DNA of 18,101 bases from Lachnospiraceae bacterium UBA3826 (GTDB taxonomy: Bacteria > Bacillota > Clostridia > Lachnospirales > Lachnospiraceae): contig DGII01000091.1 in assembly GCA_002393095.1 (NCBI GenBank), forward strand, positions 1-18,101, read 5' to 3'. Both the position numbers and the translations under genes were made by a program. Numbering within the stretch: the stretch's first letter is position 1; each line of letters begins with the position of its first letter. Positions 1 to 8,750 of the stretch are shown one piece after another. The notes beneath the pieces are model-generated. The model made no database searches, was not told the origin of the DNA, and worked only from the letters and a program-made list of their open reading frames with translations.

Positions 1-1097
1 ATCAACTCGACTGAGTTAGTCTTAATTATATCTCTTGCTCTCCTGCCCATATCTGCCCTTAGCTTTGCATCCGACATAAGCCTTATAAGGGCCTCTTCCA
101 TAGCTCTTACATCCCCGACAGGCGTCAGTATCCCGTTGACACCATCCTCTATGAGACTCCTCGGTCCACCGCAGGGACAGTCCGTTGCAATTACGGGAAG
201 TCCAAGTGCCATAGCCTCCATAAGAGCATTCGGCAGTCCTTCCGTATCCGAGGGCAGCACATATATCATGGCATCCTCGATATCTGCAGCTACGTGATCA
301 CTGTCACCCGGCAGAAGGACTCTTTCTTTAAGACCCAGTTCGGATATCCTTGCCTGCAATTGCTCTCTGTATGGTCCCTCACCGTATATGACCACATATG
401 CATCCGGATAGGTTGACGCTATCCGTGCAAAAGCATCTATCAAGAGTCTGTGATTCTTATAGTCATACAGCCTGCCGGTAGCCACGATCTTCTCATAAGA
501 CGCATCTCTTGTACGTTCTCCGGTATCCGTGCTGTTGTCTTCCTTGCTCAATATCTCATTATCCCGTATTCCCAAGGCTGTCGCTTTATCCGCAAATTCC
601 CTGAATATCGGATTGGATATGACGATGCACTTATCCTTAAGCCTTCCACCGAAGAATTCCTTCTGATATTCTGTCTGGCACACTATACGCTCACATCTGC
701 CGCAAGCCCATAACAGAAGCGCCCTCTTCTTACCCTTACTGTAATCATCATAGGGATTGGATCTTACAGCACCGATCACCCTATATCCGGTGCAGGTAAG
801 GGCGAGCACTGCTCTTATTACACTTGAGAGCATGAATACCACGATCTTATCCGGCGCTTCCCTCTTCACATGGTGTCTGATAGCCTTAAGCCTTGACAAA
901 GCAGACATATGACCGTCCTTATCAATGACTATACGCCTCAGATTATCTGACAGTTCGTATTCCGTTTCATCCACCGTATCTGTGAGGATAACTGCCTTAT
1001 ATTCATCACTTTTATCTATCTCATCCGCTATGGTTAAGAGTACTCTCTCTGCCCCTCCCTTATTAAGCGAATGGATATAGAACAATACTTTAGTCAT
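1..1097 (-). CDS. Family 4 glycosyltransferase, 3' end outside window
   Basis: This is the first 365 codons of a retaining GT-B glycosyltransferase (GT4 type) that transfers a sugar from a nucleotide donor to a growing glycan at the cytoplasmic face of the membrane. The start MTKVLFYIHSLNKGGAERVL carries the usual N-terminal glycine-rich acceptor loop (GGAER). Near residue 217 ATGRLYDYKNH matches the family's second-domain entry. Further on, EGLPNALMEAMALG is the E-x7-E donor-binding motif, followed by PVIATDCPCGGPRSLI. Family members are usually 360-380 residues, so only a few codons are probably missing on the left. The start at 1097 has AGAGAG a few bases upstream and lies 33 bp after the ATP-grasp gene, so it is probably the last visible member of that minus-strand operon. 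Donor and acceptor cannot be read from the sequence. Confidence 0.9.
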   Translation of the reverse strand, partial: MTKVLFYIHSLNKGGAERVLLTIADEIDKSDEYKAVILTDTVDETEYELSDNLRRIVIDKDGHMSALSRLKAIRHHVKREAPDKIVVFMLSSVIRAVLALTCTGYRVIGAVRSNPYDDYSKGKKRALLLWACGRCERIVCQTEYQKEFFGGRLKDKCIVISNPIFREFADKATALGIRDNEILSKEDNSTDTGERTRDASYEKIVATGRLYDYKNHRLLIDAFARIASTYPDAYVVIYGEGPYREQLQARISELGLKERVLLPGDSDHVAADIEDAMIYVLPSDTEGLPNALMEAMALGLPVIATDCPCGGPRSLIEDGVNGILTPVGDVRAMEEALIRLMSDAKLRADMGRRARDIIKTNSVEL

Positions 1098-1130
1098 ATG
1101 CTCTCTGATATATCACCCATATCACCCATA

Positions 1131-2042
1131 TCATGCCTTATCCGTCGGAAGACAGATAAGGTTACCAAGATATATCTCATCCTCTTCTTTGTCGAATCTC
1201 TCGAAGCCCGAACCATCATAGAAGGTTATCTCACCGAAGTATATCCTGCCGTCTATCTGGTACCAGTCGATCCTTGCATGATACATATCCGCTGCGATCA
1301 ATTCTGACAGCTCCATCATCTTATCAAGGCATTTTGGTCTGTCTCTGTGCTCCGTACACGGCATAAGCCCATGCTGTATGATATCAAGCCTGTTCCAGTC
1401 CCTGTCATAGAATGTCTGGGTATGTTCCCTGCCCTTGACGAATCTGTTCTCATGAACCTCGATCACTTCTGCTCTTCCTCCAAAGCACATGATCTTATAA
1501 TCCTTAAGGTCACCACATGCATCTTCAAGATACTCTTCCGCTATGATCCTTGGTCTTACGTCCTTATACGGCCATTCTCTGTAGGTACTGTAATAATTGC
1601 GCCTGCATGCTTCCCTAAGCCTCTCCGTTGCTCCCTTTATATCGAATGATCCTCTGTCCCTGCATATCTCCACGCTTCCGGAATCATGAGTGCACTTAAG
1701 CACGAATCTGTCCGGAAGAGCATCATAGTCGATGTCATCAGCTTTATCATATATCCCGTAGCAGTCTATCAGGTATTCATCGCCCAGAGTCTTGGATATA
1801 TAGTCCCTTACCTCGTACTTATCCACCATAGTGGCATATATATCCTTACGGTCGTGGAGCTTAAGCCATTGCAGCTTCTCATTGTACAGCTTCGGCGACT
1901 TAAGGTTAAGCCTTCTGTGCATTGTCGCCCTGTATAAAAGCTTAAGGTATGTCTCATCACTCAGGAAGTCCAGATAGCCCTTAGATGCCGGCGAAGTTAT
2001 GAAATATACGGGATTAGTCAGGAAATCTCTTATCTTACTCAT
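1131..2042 (-). CDS. TupA-like ATP-grasp protein
   Basis: This 303-residue protein resembles the ATP-grasp family named after TupA, a teichuronopeptide biosynthesis protein. ATP-grasp enzymes activate a carboxylate with ATP and join it to an amine. Visible features are RFVLKCTHDSGS near residue 120, a lysine-containing nucleotide-binding segment; RIIAEEYLED, the ATP-grasp hinge with acidic residues; DYKIMCFGG; and a metal-binding-like end with ARIDWYQIDGRIYFGEITFYDGSG. I chose the ATG at 2042 (MSKIRDF), not the in-frame ATG at 2075, because it overlaps the end of the upstream asparagine-synthase gene by 8 bases, as expected for translational coupling; the longer form has no ribosome binding site. 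In context it probably attaches an amino acid or other amine to a uronic acid of the surface glycan. That role is inference; such proteins are often annotated as glycosyltransferases. Confidence 0.8.
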   Translation of the reverse strand: MSKIRDFLTNPVYFITSPASKGYLDFLSDETYLKLLYRATMHRRLNLKSPKLYNEKLQWLKLHDRKDIYATMVDKYEVRDYISKTLGDEYLIDCYGIYDKADDIDYDALPDRFVLKCTHDSGSVEICRDRGSFDIKGATERLREACRRNYYSTYREWPYKDVRPRIIAEEYLEDACGDLKDYKIMCFGGRAEVIEVHENRFVKGREHTQTFYDRDWNRLDIIQHGLMPCTEHRDRPKCLDKMMELSELIAADMYHARIDWYQIDGRIYFGEITFYDGSGFERFDKEEDEIYLGNLICLPTDKA

Positions 2043-3969
2043 ATCTTCTGTACCACTGCTCAAGGACGAACACACTCCACAAAAGTGACTTATTCTCTCC
2101 CTTTCTCATGAAATCCGACATAAGCTTTACAACTCCCGACTTATCAAGATATCCGTCCCGTACAAGCCTTGAATCCGTCAATATATCCCACGCCATATCA
2201 TGTACCGGACCCTCCTTAAGCCAACTGCCGAGAGGAACCGAGAATCCCTTCTTGGGTCTGTCGGTCAGTTCCTTAGGCACATACCTGTACAGAAGCTCCT
2301 TAAGCACATGCTTGCTTATGACTGTTCCATCCGCTTCTCTTCCAAGCTTATACTCAACAGGAAGAGAGAATGCAAGCTTAAGTACATCCTTATCAAGCAT
2401 TGGGACTCTGTTCTCAAGTGATACTGCCATCCCAGCTCTGTCTACCTTGACTAATATATCATCAGGATGATACCTTAAAAGGTCTCTTAGCATCATGACA
2501 TCCTCTATGTCTGCCAAGCCCTTCGCAAGCTTATCCTCAAGCAGTCTCTTACGCTCCGCCTGCAGCTTGTGATCCGTACCTATGCCCTTACCGGCCGAGA
2601 CCGCGCCCTGTACTTTATATGACATGCCTGTCATATCATAGCATACCGCCTCATGTATATCGTCTATACTTTCGCCCATAAGACAATGTCCTGCACGATA
2701 CAATGTATCATTGTAACTGTTATATATCAGTCTTCCCGCGGCTCTCCTGCACCGGCCCGGCACCTTAAGCAGCCTATTGTAGAGTCCTGCGCACTTATAG
2801 TATGTATTGTATCCTGCAAAAAGCTCATCTCCCGCATCTCCGGACAATGAGACGGTCACTTTGCTCCTTGCAAGCTTACTTACCAGATAAGTAGGTATCT
2901 GAGAACTGTCGGCAAAAGGCTCCGTGAATATCTCCGACATCTTCGGTACCACTTCAAGAAGCTCTTTCTCCGATATAATAAGGCATGTATGATCGGTTCC
3001 AAGATGCCCTGCGATACGCTCCGCATCCCCGGACTCATCATATTTCTTATCATCAAAGCCTATAGTGAATGTCTTCACAGGCTTATCGCTTAAGGCTTGC
3101 ATCAGAGACACACATACGGAGCTGTCTATTCCGCCGGAAAGAAATGCACCTATGGGCACATCAGCTACAAGCTGACTTCTAACCGCAGCCTTAAGCACAG
3201 CTTCAAGCGAATCCACGGCATCATCAAAGTCTCCCTTAAACCGACCATCGTCCTTACCGTATTCATACTCACCGACAAGATCATAGTATACGGCAGTCCT
3301 ATGCTCCGTATATGGTGGGTCAAAGCTTACCACAGTACCCGGCGTAAGCTTATATATATCCTTATATATGGATAACGGTGCCGGAATGAAGCCGTATCTT
3401 ATATATTCACTTACGGCATTGCTGTCGATTGCATTGTCGAAGCCCGGATATGCACGTATCGCATCTATATCGGAGGAAAAGATCAGATCGCCCTTAGCAT
3501 ACCCATAATACAGAGGCTTCTCACCTATCCTGTCTCTGGCAAACGATATAGTGCCGGTCTTAAGATCATACACAGCTATGGCGAACATGCCCTTCGTAAG
3601 AGTCAGAGCCTCTACGACTCCGTATGCTGCGATCGCTTCTAACAGGACCTCCGTATCAGATGTTCCTATCCAATTACCACTCTTACCTTCTGCCTCAAGC
3701 CTCTCTCTTATATCGGAGACATTATATATCTCTCCGTTATATATCATTACGAATCTGCCGTCATGGGACTTCATGGGCTGTGAACCATTCTCCGACAGAT
3801 CCTGTATGGACAGTCTTCTGTGTCCGAATACCACGCCCCTTTTATCATCTATGTAGAAGTCGCCGCCATCCGGTCCCCTGTGGAGCATTCTGTCATTCAT
3901 TCCAAGAATGGCTGCTTCACGGGCTTCTCTATTCATGTGTGTACATACAAATCCCGCTATTCCGCACAT
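2035..3969 (-). CDS. asnB: Asparagine-synthase-like glutamine amidotransferase (copy 1)
   Basis: This is a two-domain AsnB-type enzyme of 644 residues, full length for the family. The N-terminal glutaminase domain begins MCGIAGF with the nucleophile Cys2, and has RRLSIQDLS at 51, NGEIYN near 78 and GTSDTE near 102. The synthetase domain has the pyrophosphate loop LSGGIDSS near residue 279, LSGDAGDELFAGYN, and VDRAGMAVSLENRVPMLD in the C-terminal part. The reaction is ATP-dependent transfer of glutamine nitrogen to a carboxylate. In glycan loci such proteins are thought to amidate uronic acids instead of making asparagine, and that is my reading here. It starts 6 bases after the ABC transporter gene and overlaps the ATP-grasp gene by 8 bases, so the three are one operon. 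A paralogue of similar length lies at 6795-8750 on the other strand. Confidence 0.92.
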   Translation of the reverse strand: MCGIAGFVCTHMNREAREAAILGMNDRMLHRGPDGGDFYIDDKRGVVFGHRRLSIQDLSENGSQPMKSHDGRFVMIYNGEIYNVSDIRERLEAEGKSGNWIGTSDTEVLLEAIAAYGVVEALTLTKGMFAIAVYDLKTGTISFARDRIGEKPLYYGYAKGDLIFSSDIDAIRAYPGFDNAIDSNAVSEYIRYGFIPAPLSIYKDIYKLTPGTVVSFDPPYTEHRTAVYYDLVGEYEYGKDDGRFKGDFDDAVDSLEAVLKAAVRSQLVADVPIGAFLSGGIDSSVCVSLMQALSDKPVKTFTIGFDDKKYDESGDAERIAGHLGTDHTCLIISEKELLEVVPKMSEIFTEPFADSSQIPTYLVSKLARSKVTVSLSGDAGDELFAGYNTYYKCAGLYNRLLKVPGRCRRAAGRLIYNSYNDTLYRAGHCLMGESIDDIHEAVCYDMTGMSYKVQGAVSAGKGIGTDHKLQAERKRLLEDKLAKGLADIEDVMMLRDLLRYHPDDILVKVDRAGMAVSLENRVPMLDKDVLKLAFSLPVEYKLGREADGTVISKHVLKELLYRYVPKELTDRPKKGFSVPLGSWLKEGPVHDMAWDILTDSRLVRDGYLDKSGVVKLMSDFMRKGENKSLLWSVFVLEQWYRRYE

Positions 3970-3975
3970 ATATCA

Positions 3976-5805
3976 CTATATTCCCACTTTTGACAAGGCA
4001 ACTTCCTTCGTCCTTATCATCTTACGATTCTCGACCTTATATATGATATCGCAATTCTCAATAGTCCGCAGTCTGTGTGCTATGATCACAAGCGTCTTGC
4101 TGCCATGCAGCCTGTCAATGGCTTCCATTATGGCTGTCTCGGTATCGTTATCAAGGGCAGATGTGGCTTCATCGAATACCATAAGCTCAGGATCATGATA
4201 TAGTGCTCTGGCTATACCGAGTCTCTGCCTCTGTCCCCCCGATATACGTACCCCCCTCTCTCCTATCTGGGCATCAAGCCCCTCAACCAGACCCTCTACG
4301 AATTCCTTCATCTGAGCCTCTGCAAGAACCTCCCATACCCTTTTATCATCTATATCCTCATCCTTTACGCCGAAGGCTATATTGTGCCTTATACTGTCAT
4401 CAAGCATATATATATTCTGAGGTATATAGCCTATATGCGAAAGCCACTGTCCGTAATGCTCCATCACATCTTTTCCGTCACACAATATCCTTCCGGACTG
4501 TATCTTAAGAAGTCCGAGCAGAATATCCACGATAGTGCTCTTACCTGCACCGGATGCACCCACGACACCTACGGACTTCCCTATCGGTATCTCCATATCT
4601 GTATTATCAAAGATAAGCTTATCTGTCCTAGGATATGCGAAGGTTATTCCCTTAAGCTCTATCATATGATCCATCGTAAGGCTGTCATCTGTCGTCTTAG
4701 CCTCTACTGATACTGCGGCATCATGACCTTCCTGCATCCTTACAGACTCAGAATCTGCATATTTAACCAATACATTCTCTTCACTGAGTCCCTTGGTATC
4801 AACATTCTCATAGATGTAGTTAAGTGCAGGCTCATAATACGCGATATTCGCCATGTATGTATTAAGGCGGTTGACGCTTGGTAAGAGCCTCATGGCAGCT
4901 ATGGCGAATGCCGACAGAGTTGTCAAAAGTGCGGCTATATCCGTTCCGAAGGCCATACTGAGCATGACATAAGCCAGTATTCCCACGATGGCCACGGTCT
5001 CTATTAAGAGTCTTGGAAGATTGGTAAGGACGTTATACTTGATCTGATTATCCGCATATCCTTCAGCACTGTCCGAATACCTGTCCGTGAAGTAATACTC
5101 CCTCTTAAGCACCTTCACATCCTTGATCCCCGATGCTGATTGCAGTATCCACTTATACATTCCTGCCTGAGTTATCCTTGCGCCCTCTCCTGCCATATTA
5201 AGATGCTTCTTAATGACCTTGGTATTGTATAGTGTCAACAATCCGAGCAGTCCTGCTACCAGTATCGTCATCTTCCAGTCAAGGACCAAAAGGAATATGC
5301 CAAGACAGAGTGATACGATGATCTCGGATGCAAAATTCATACACTGCAATAAGAGATTAAAGATATTGTCCATATCTCCGTATATGGTACGGATTATATC
5401 CGATGTCTCCGCATAGAGATAGTATTCGTATGGTCTGTGAAGGAATTGCCAGAGAAGATTGGTAGTACATCTGGCACGATTACGATTGGCGAATCTGGCA
5501 AGGAGATAGGTCTGGAACACCAGAAATGCATTCTTGATGACAAAAGCTGCCATTATCACACCCAGCAAGATAAAGGTAAAGGTTCTGATATCATCCACTC
5601 CAAGTATATCCATCGCATTTATTACAATCACATTAGACGAGAATTTCTCCTCGTCAAGTACTGCACTCACAAGCGGCAGTATCAATGATGCACTTGCAGT
5701 CTCCAGCACTCCGCCTATAAGTATCAGGACCATAAGTCCTGCGATCTTTATCTTCTGCCCTCTGTCCAATATGGCTGAGAGCTTATGCAACATATCACGC
5801 GACAT
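3976..5805 (-). CDS. ABC transporter, fused membrane and ATPase domains (flippase-like)
   Basis: This 609-residue half-transporter has an N-terminal six-helix exporter domain (about residues 20-330) and a C-terminal ATPase. Walker A GASGAGKST is near residue 415, the Q-loop is YIPQN, the signature ISGGQRQRLG is near 521, and Walker B MVFDEATSALD is followed by the switch histidine in IIAHR. The architecture matches lipid-linked oligosaccharide flippases such as PglK and MsbA-type exporters, so movement of a polyprenyl-linked glycan across the membrane is likely. A hydrophilic linker of roughly 45 residues (about 335-385) between the two domains is longer than usual. The start at 5805 has GGAG five bases upstream (5811-5814) and an extended -10 promoter at 5886-5894, giving a leader of about 75 bases. 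It is the first gene of the left minus-strand operon. Confidence 0.9.
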   Translation of the reverse strand: MSRDMLHKLSAILDRGQKIKIAGLMVLILIGGVLETASASLILPLVSAVLDEEKFSSNVIVINAMDILGVDDIRTFTFILLGVIMAAFVIKNAFLVFQTYLLARFANRNRARCTTNLLWQFLHRPYEYYLYAETSDIIRTIYGDMDNIFNLLLQCMNFASEIIVSLCLGIFLLVLDWKMTILVAGLLGLLTLYNTKVIKKHLNMAGEGARITQAGMYKWILQSASGIKDVKVLKREYYFTDRYSDSAEGYADNQIKYNVLTNLPRLLIETVAIVGILAYVMLSMAFGTDIAALLTTLSAFAIAAMRLLPSVNRLNTYMANIAYYEPALNYIYENVDTKGLSEENVLVKYADSESVRMQEGHDAAVSVEAKTTDDSLTMDHMIELKGITFAYPRTDKLIFDNTDMEIPIGKSVGVVGASGAGKSTIVDILLGLLKIQSGRILCDGKDVMEHYGQWLSHIGYIPQNIYMLDDSIRHNIAFGVKDEDIDDKRVWEVLAEAQMKEFVEGLVEGLDAQIGERGVRISGGQRQRLGIARALYHDPELMVFDEATSALDNDTETAIMEAIDRLHGSKTLVIIAHRLRTIENCDIIYKVENRKMIRTKEVALSKVGI

Positions 5806-5885
5806 AATAACTCCATCTGTATATCCTGCATGGCATATACAGAGTCCGCTCCATAATAATAACCACTTCTGCAGGCGCTTTATGT

Positions 5886-5894
5886 ATTATACCA
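5886..5894 (-). promoter_or_regulatory. Extended -10 promoter of the ABC transporter operon
   Basis: Reading on the minus strand the sequence is TGGTATAAT, a perfect extended -10 element. A convincing -35 box is not seen at 16-18 bp, which is tolerated for extended -10 promoters. Transcription should begin near 5879, about 75 bases before the start codon at 5805. Confidence 0.7.
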
Positions 5895-5909
5895 TTATGT
5901 CAATAAATA

Positions 5910-5918
5910 TGCTATACT
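5910..5918 (+). promoter_or_regulatory. Extended -10 promoter directly before the deacetylase gene
   Basis: TGCTATACT is an extended -10 element ending 6 bases before the ATG at 5925, so the predicted transcription start coincides with the start codon. No Shine-Dalgarno sequence precedes that ATG. It lies back to back with the minus-strand promoter at 5886-5894, with 15 bp between the two elements, so the two polymerase footprints must overlap. Confidence 0.6.
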
Positions 5919-5924
5919 TACGGC

Positions 5925-6776
5925 ATGCGATACCTTGTGAGACTGGATGATATAACTCCATATATGAACAGGCGTAGGTTCGAGGCTGTAAGGGATATTC
6001 TTGACAGGTATAATATCCGTCCCATCATTGGTGTAGTACCCGACTGCCGGGATGAGAATATATATGCTCCCGATGGTGAGCGATACAGTGATATTGAGTT
6101 TAAGGAGCTGCTTGCAGAGCTTACAGCAGGAGGCTGGACAGTTGCCCAGCACGGGACTAATCATGTATATTCCACCACAGACGGCGGATTACTTGGCATC
6201 AATCCCTTCAGTGAATTCGCCGGACTTTCATACGACACCCAGTATACCAAGCTTAAGCAGGGGCAGGCGGAACTTAGAGGGCTTGGAATAGACACAACTC
6301 TCTTCATGGCTCCCGGACATTCCTTCGATATGAATACCCTTAAGGCACTTAAGACCCTTGGCTTTAGTGCTGTTACGGACGGACTGTATCATAAGCCTTA
6401 CATAAGAGAGGGACTTCTCTTCATTCCATGCACGCTTACAGCCTATGATAAGATGAAGGACACGGATACCATATGCCTGCATCCTAATCTTATGGATGAC
6501 ACAGACTTAAGAGAGCTTGAGAGATTCCTTGAGAGACATGCGGATGAAGCTGCGGACTATGATGAGGATGCGTTACGGGCTGAGGCCGTTAAGTATAGCC
6601 CCTCTATAGCCCATGCGGAAAGCTCTGCGCTTAGGAGACGGGAAAGCCGCAACAGGATAGCCTCATCTAAGAAGCTATCCAATTTCATGGTATATACCAA
6701 TCATAAGAATAAGGTGATCAAGTGGATAAAGCGCGTGATATATTCGCCTTTATTGCTGACAAGTAAATTCCAATAA
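5925..6776 (+). CDS. DUF2334-type polysaccharide deacetylase-like protein
   Basis: The 283-residue protein has the fold markers of NodB-like carbohydrate esterases in the DUF2334 variant. RLDDIT (Asp8, Asp9) is the metal and base motif, QHGTNH (His76, His80) the metal-binding histidines, MAPGHSFD (130-132) the third motif, and ICLHPN (His186) the late histidine. Such enzymes remove N-acetyl groups from sugars. No signal peptide is seen, so it would act in the cytoplasm, perhaps on a lipid-linked or nucleotide-linked amino sugar; that is inference. The C-terminal 60 residues are basic and end in a short hydrophobic stretch that could contact the membrane. The ATG has no ribosome binding site and sits 6 bases after an extended -10 box, suggesting a leaderless mRNA. 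The next gene follows after 18 bases and is probably co-transcribed. Confidence 0.82.
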   Translation: MRYLVRLDDITPYMNRRRFEAVRDILDRYNIRPIIGVVPDCRDENIYAPDGERYSDIEFKELLAELTAGGWTVAQHGTNHVYSTTDGGLLGINPFSEFAGLSYDTQYTKLKQGQAELRGLGIDTTLFMAPGHSFDMNTLKALKTLGFSAVTDGLYHKPYIREGLLFIPCTLTAYDKMKDTDTICLHPNLMDDTDLRELERFLERHADEAADYDEDALRAEAVKYSPSIAHAESSALRRRESRNRIASSKKLSNFMVYTNHKNKVIKWIKRVIYSPLLLTSKFQ

Positions 6777-6794
6777 CCACCATAAGAGGTACAT

Positions 6795-8750
6795 ATGTGC
6801 GGAATCAACGGAATAGCCGGATATAACGGCGATCCAATACACGATATAGGTATTATGAACGAGTGCATCATAAGGCGCGGTCCCGATGCGGGCGGGCACT
6901 TCACGGATGAACGCAGACATGTGGTCATAGGTCACAGACGCCTGTCCATAATAGACCTCTCCGAAGCGGGTGCCCAACCGATGGAATCCCATGACGGAAG
7001 ATATATCATGGCATATAATGGCGAGATATATAATGCACCTGAGATAAGAGAAAAGCTTACATCCTCTGTGCAGGGCTTAAGCTTTAACGGTACATCCGAT
7101 ACCGAGATACTCCTTGAAGCCATTTCAGTCTGGGGACTTAAGGATACACTTATAAAATGTCGCGGTATGTGGGGAATATCTCTGTATGACAGAGAGGACG
7201 GCAGTGTTATGTTAACCAGAGATCGTATCGGAGAGAAGCCTCTCTACTACGGCATGGTAAACGGGCAATTCGTGTGGTCATCGGATATCAGAGCCATTGC
7301 TTCAATAAGCGGCTTTAATAACCCGATCAACAAAAGCATACTTCCCATATATCTCAGGTACGGTTATATTCCCGCACCCTATACCATATATAAGAATATC
7401 TACAAGCTTACACCCGGTACTATACTTACCGTGGCTCCACCTTACAGTATTCCTCTTAGTTCGGATGAGCTGCCTGTCAATGCCGCAGGCTTTGATATCT
7501 CGCCCTATTACAACATATGCGAAGTGGCAAGATGCGGTCAGGCTCACCTTTTTGACGGAAATGAAGAAGAAGCAGCCGACGAGCTTGAGGCAAGACTTAA
7601 GAATACGTTAAAGGGGCAGATGCTATCAGACGTTCCTCTGGGCGCATTCCTGTCAGGAGGCATAGACTCTACGATGGTAGTGAGCCTCATGCAACAGATA
7701 TCCGACAGACCTGTCAGAACATTCACCATAGGCTTTGAAGAAGAAGCGTATAACGAGGCCACCTTCGCAGAAGCCACAGCTAAGCATCTTGGTACACAGC
7801 ATACACAGATGTATGTGGGATATAAGGATGTGATGGGGCTCCTTCCTGTGTTAAGTGAAGCCTACGGGGAACCCTTCGCGGATTCGTCACAGCTTCCAAC
7901 CATGCTGGTATCTAAGATGACGAAGGAGCATGTGACAGTTGCTCTGTCCGGTGATGCCGGAGATGAATTCTACTGCGGATACAATACCTATAAGGATGCC
8001 AGGAAGGGACTTGCAATAATACAGGGCAAGCTGGGGTTTTTAAAAGGGAATACAAGACGAAATGTCGGCAGGCTGGCTAAAGGCCTTGACTTAATGCTTC
8101 CCACAGGCATAGGTTCCATAAGGAACAATATACACACTCTTAATCAGGTGCTTAATACGAAGAATACCGTAGAGGATTATTACAGAGCCATGAGCGACAG
8201 TTCTCTTATATACGGCCTGATACCTGACAAAGCCCTGCTTTCTCATATGCCATCCGTATCGGATGATTCCTATACCGATGGTCTTCTTCCCGATGGCGAG
8301 AGTAATCTTATGCTCATGGATATGCTCCAATATCTTCCGGATGATATACTGACCAAGGTTGACAGAGCAGGTATGTACTATTCTCTTGAGACCCGAATCC
8401 CTCTTTTGGATGCTGATGTTATGGAATTTGCATGGTCCATGCCTCTATCATATAAGATGGATAACGGTATCACCAAAAAGCCTTTACGTAACATACTCTA
8501 CCGCTATGTTCCGAAAGAGCTTATGGACAGACCGAAAAAAGGCTTTTCTGTACCGGTGTCAAGATGGTTACGTGAGGGAGAGATGCGTGAGTGGGCAGAA
8601 GCAATACTTAAGAACAGCAGAAGCCTGGCATCGGAATATATCAATGTGGCATATTATGATAAGTTATGGAACAGCTATCAGCAGGGCGGTGAATGGTCGA
8701 AGCTGCTGTGGCATACACTCATACTCTGTGACTGGCTTTTGAAGCAATGA
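6795..8750 (+). CDS. asnB: Asparagine-synthase-like glutamine amidotransferase (copy 2)
   Basis: A second full-length AsnB-type protein (651 residues). MCGINGIAGY gives the glutaminase Cys2; RRLSIIDLSEAG and NGEIYN near 75 follow; LSGGIDST near residue 286 is the pyrophosphate loop, and LSGDAGDEFYCGYN and VDRAGMYYSLETRIPLLD belong to the synthetase domain. By eye it is clearly related to the copy at 2035-3969, including an almost identical stretch YVPKEL-x-DRPKKGFSVP, but differs enough to suggest a different carboxylate substrate. A strong site AAGAGG (6784-6789) lies 5 bases before the ATG, and the deacetylase-like gene ends 18 bases upstream. Its last 32 bases overlap the end of the opposing glycosyltransferase gene. 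A role in amidating a glycan carboxyl group is inferred from the locus; genuine asparagine synthesis cannot be excluded. Confidence 0.92.
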   Translation: MCGINGIAGYNGDPIHDIGIMNECIIRRGPDAGGHFTDERRHVVIGHRRLSIIDLSEAGAQPMESHDGRYIMAYNGEIYNAPEIREKLTSSVQGLSFNGTSDTEILLEAISVWGLKDTLIKCRGMWGISLYDREDGSVMLTRDRIGEKPLYYGMVNGQFVWSSDIRAIASISGFNNPINKSILPIYLRYGYIPAPYTIYKNIYKLTPGTILTVAPPYSIPLSSDELPVNAAGFDISPYYNICEVARCGQAHLFDGNEEEAADELEARLKNTLKGQMLSDVPLGAFLSGGIDSTMVVSLMQQISDRPVRTFTIGFEEEAYNEATFAEATAKHLGTQHTQMYVGYKDVMGLLPVLSEAYGEPFADSSQLPTMLVSKMTKEHVTVALSGDAGDEFYCGYNTYKDARKGLAIIQGKLGFLKGNTRRNVGRLAKGLDLMLPTGIGSIRNNIHTLNQVLNTKNTVEDYYRAMSDSSLIYGLIPDKALLSHMPSVSDDSYTDGLLPDGESNLMLMDMLQYLPDDILTKVDRAGMYYSLETRIPLLDADVMEFAWSMPLSYKMDNGITKKPLRNILYRYVPKELMDRPKKGFSVPVSRWLREGEMREWAEAILKNSRSLASEYINVAYYDKLWNSYQQGGEWSKLLWHTLILCDWLLKQ

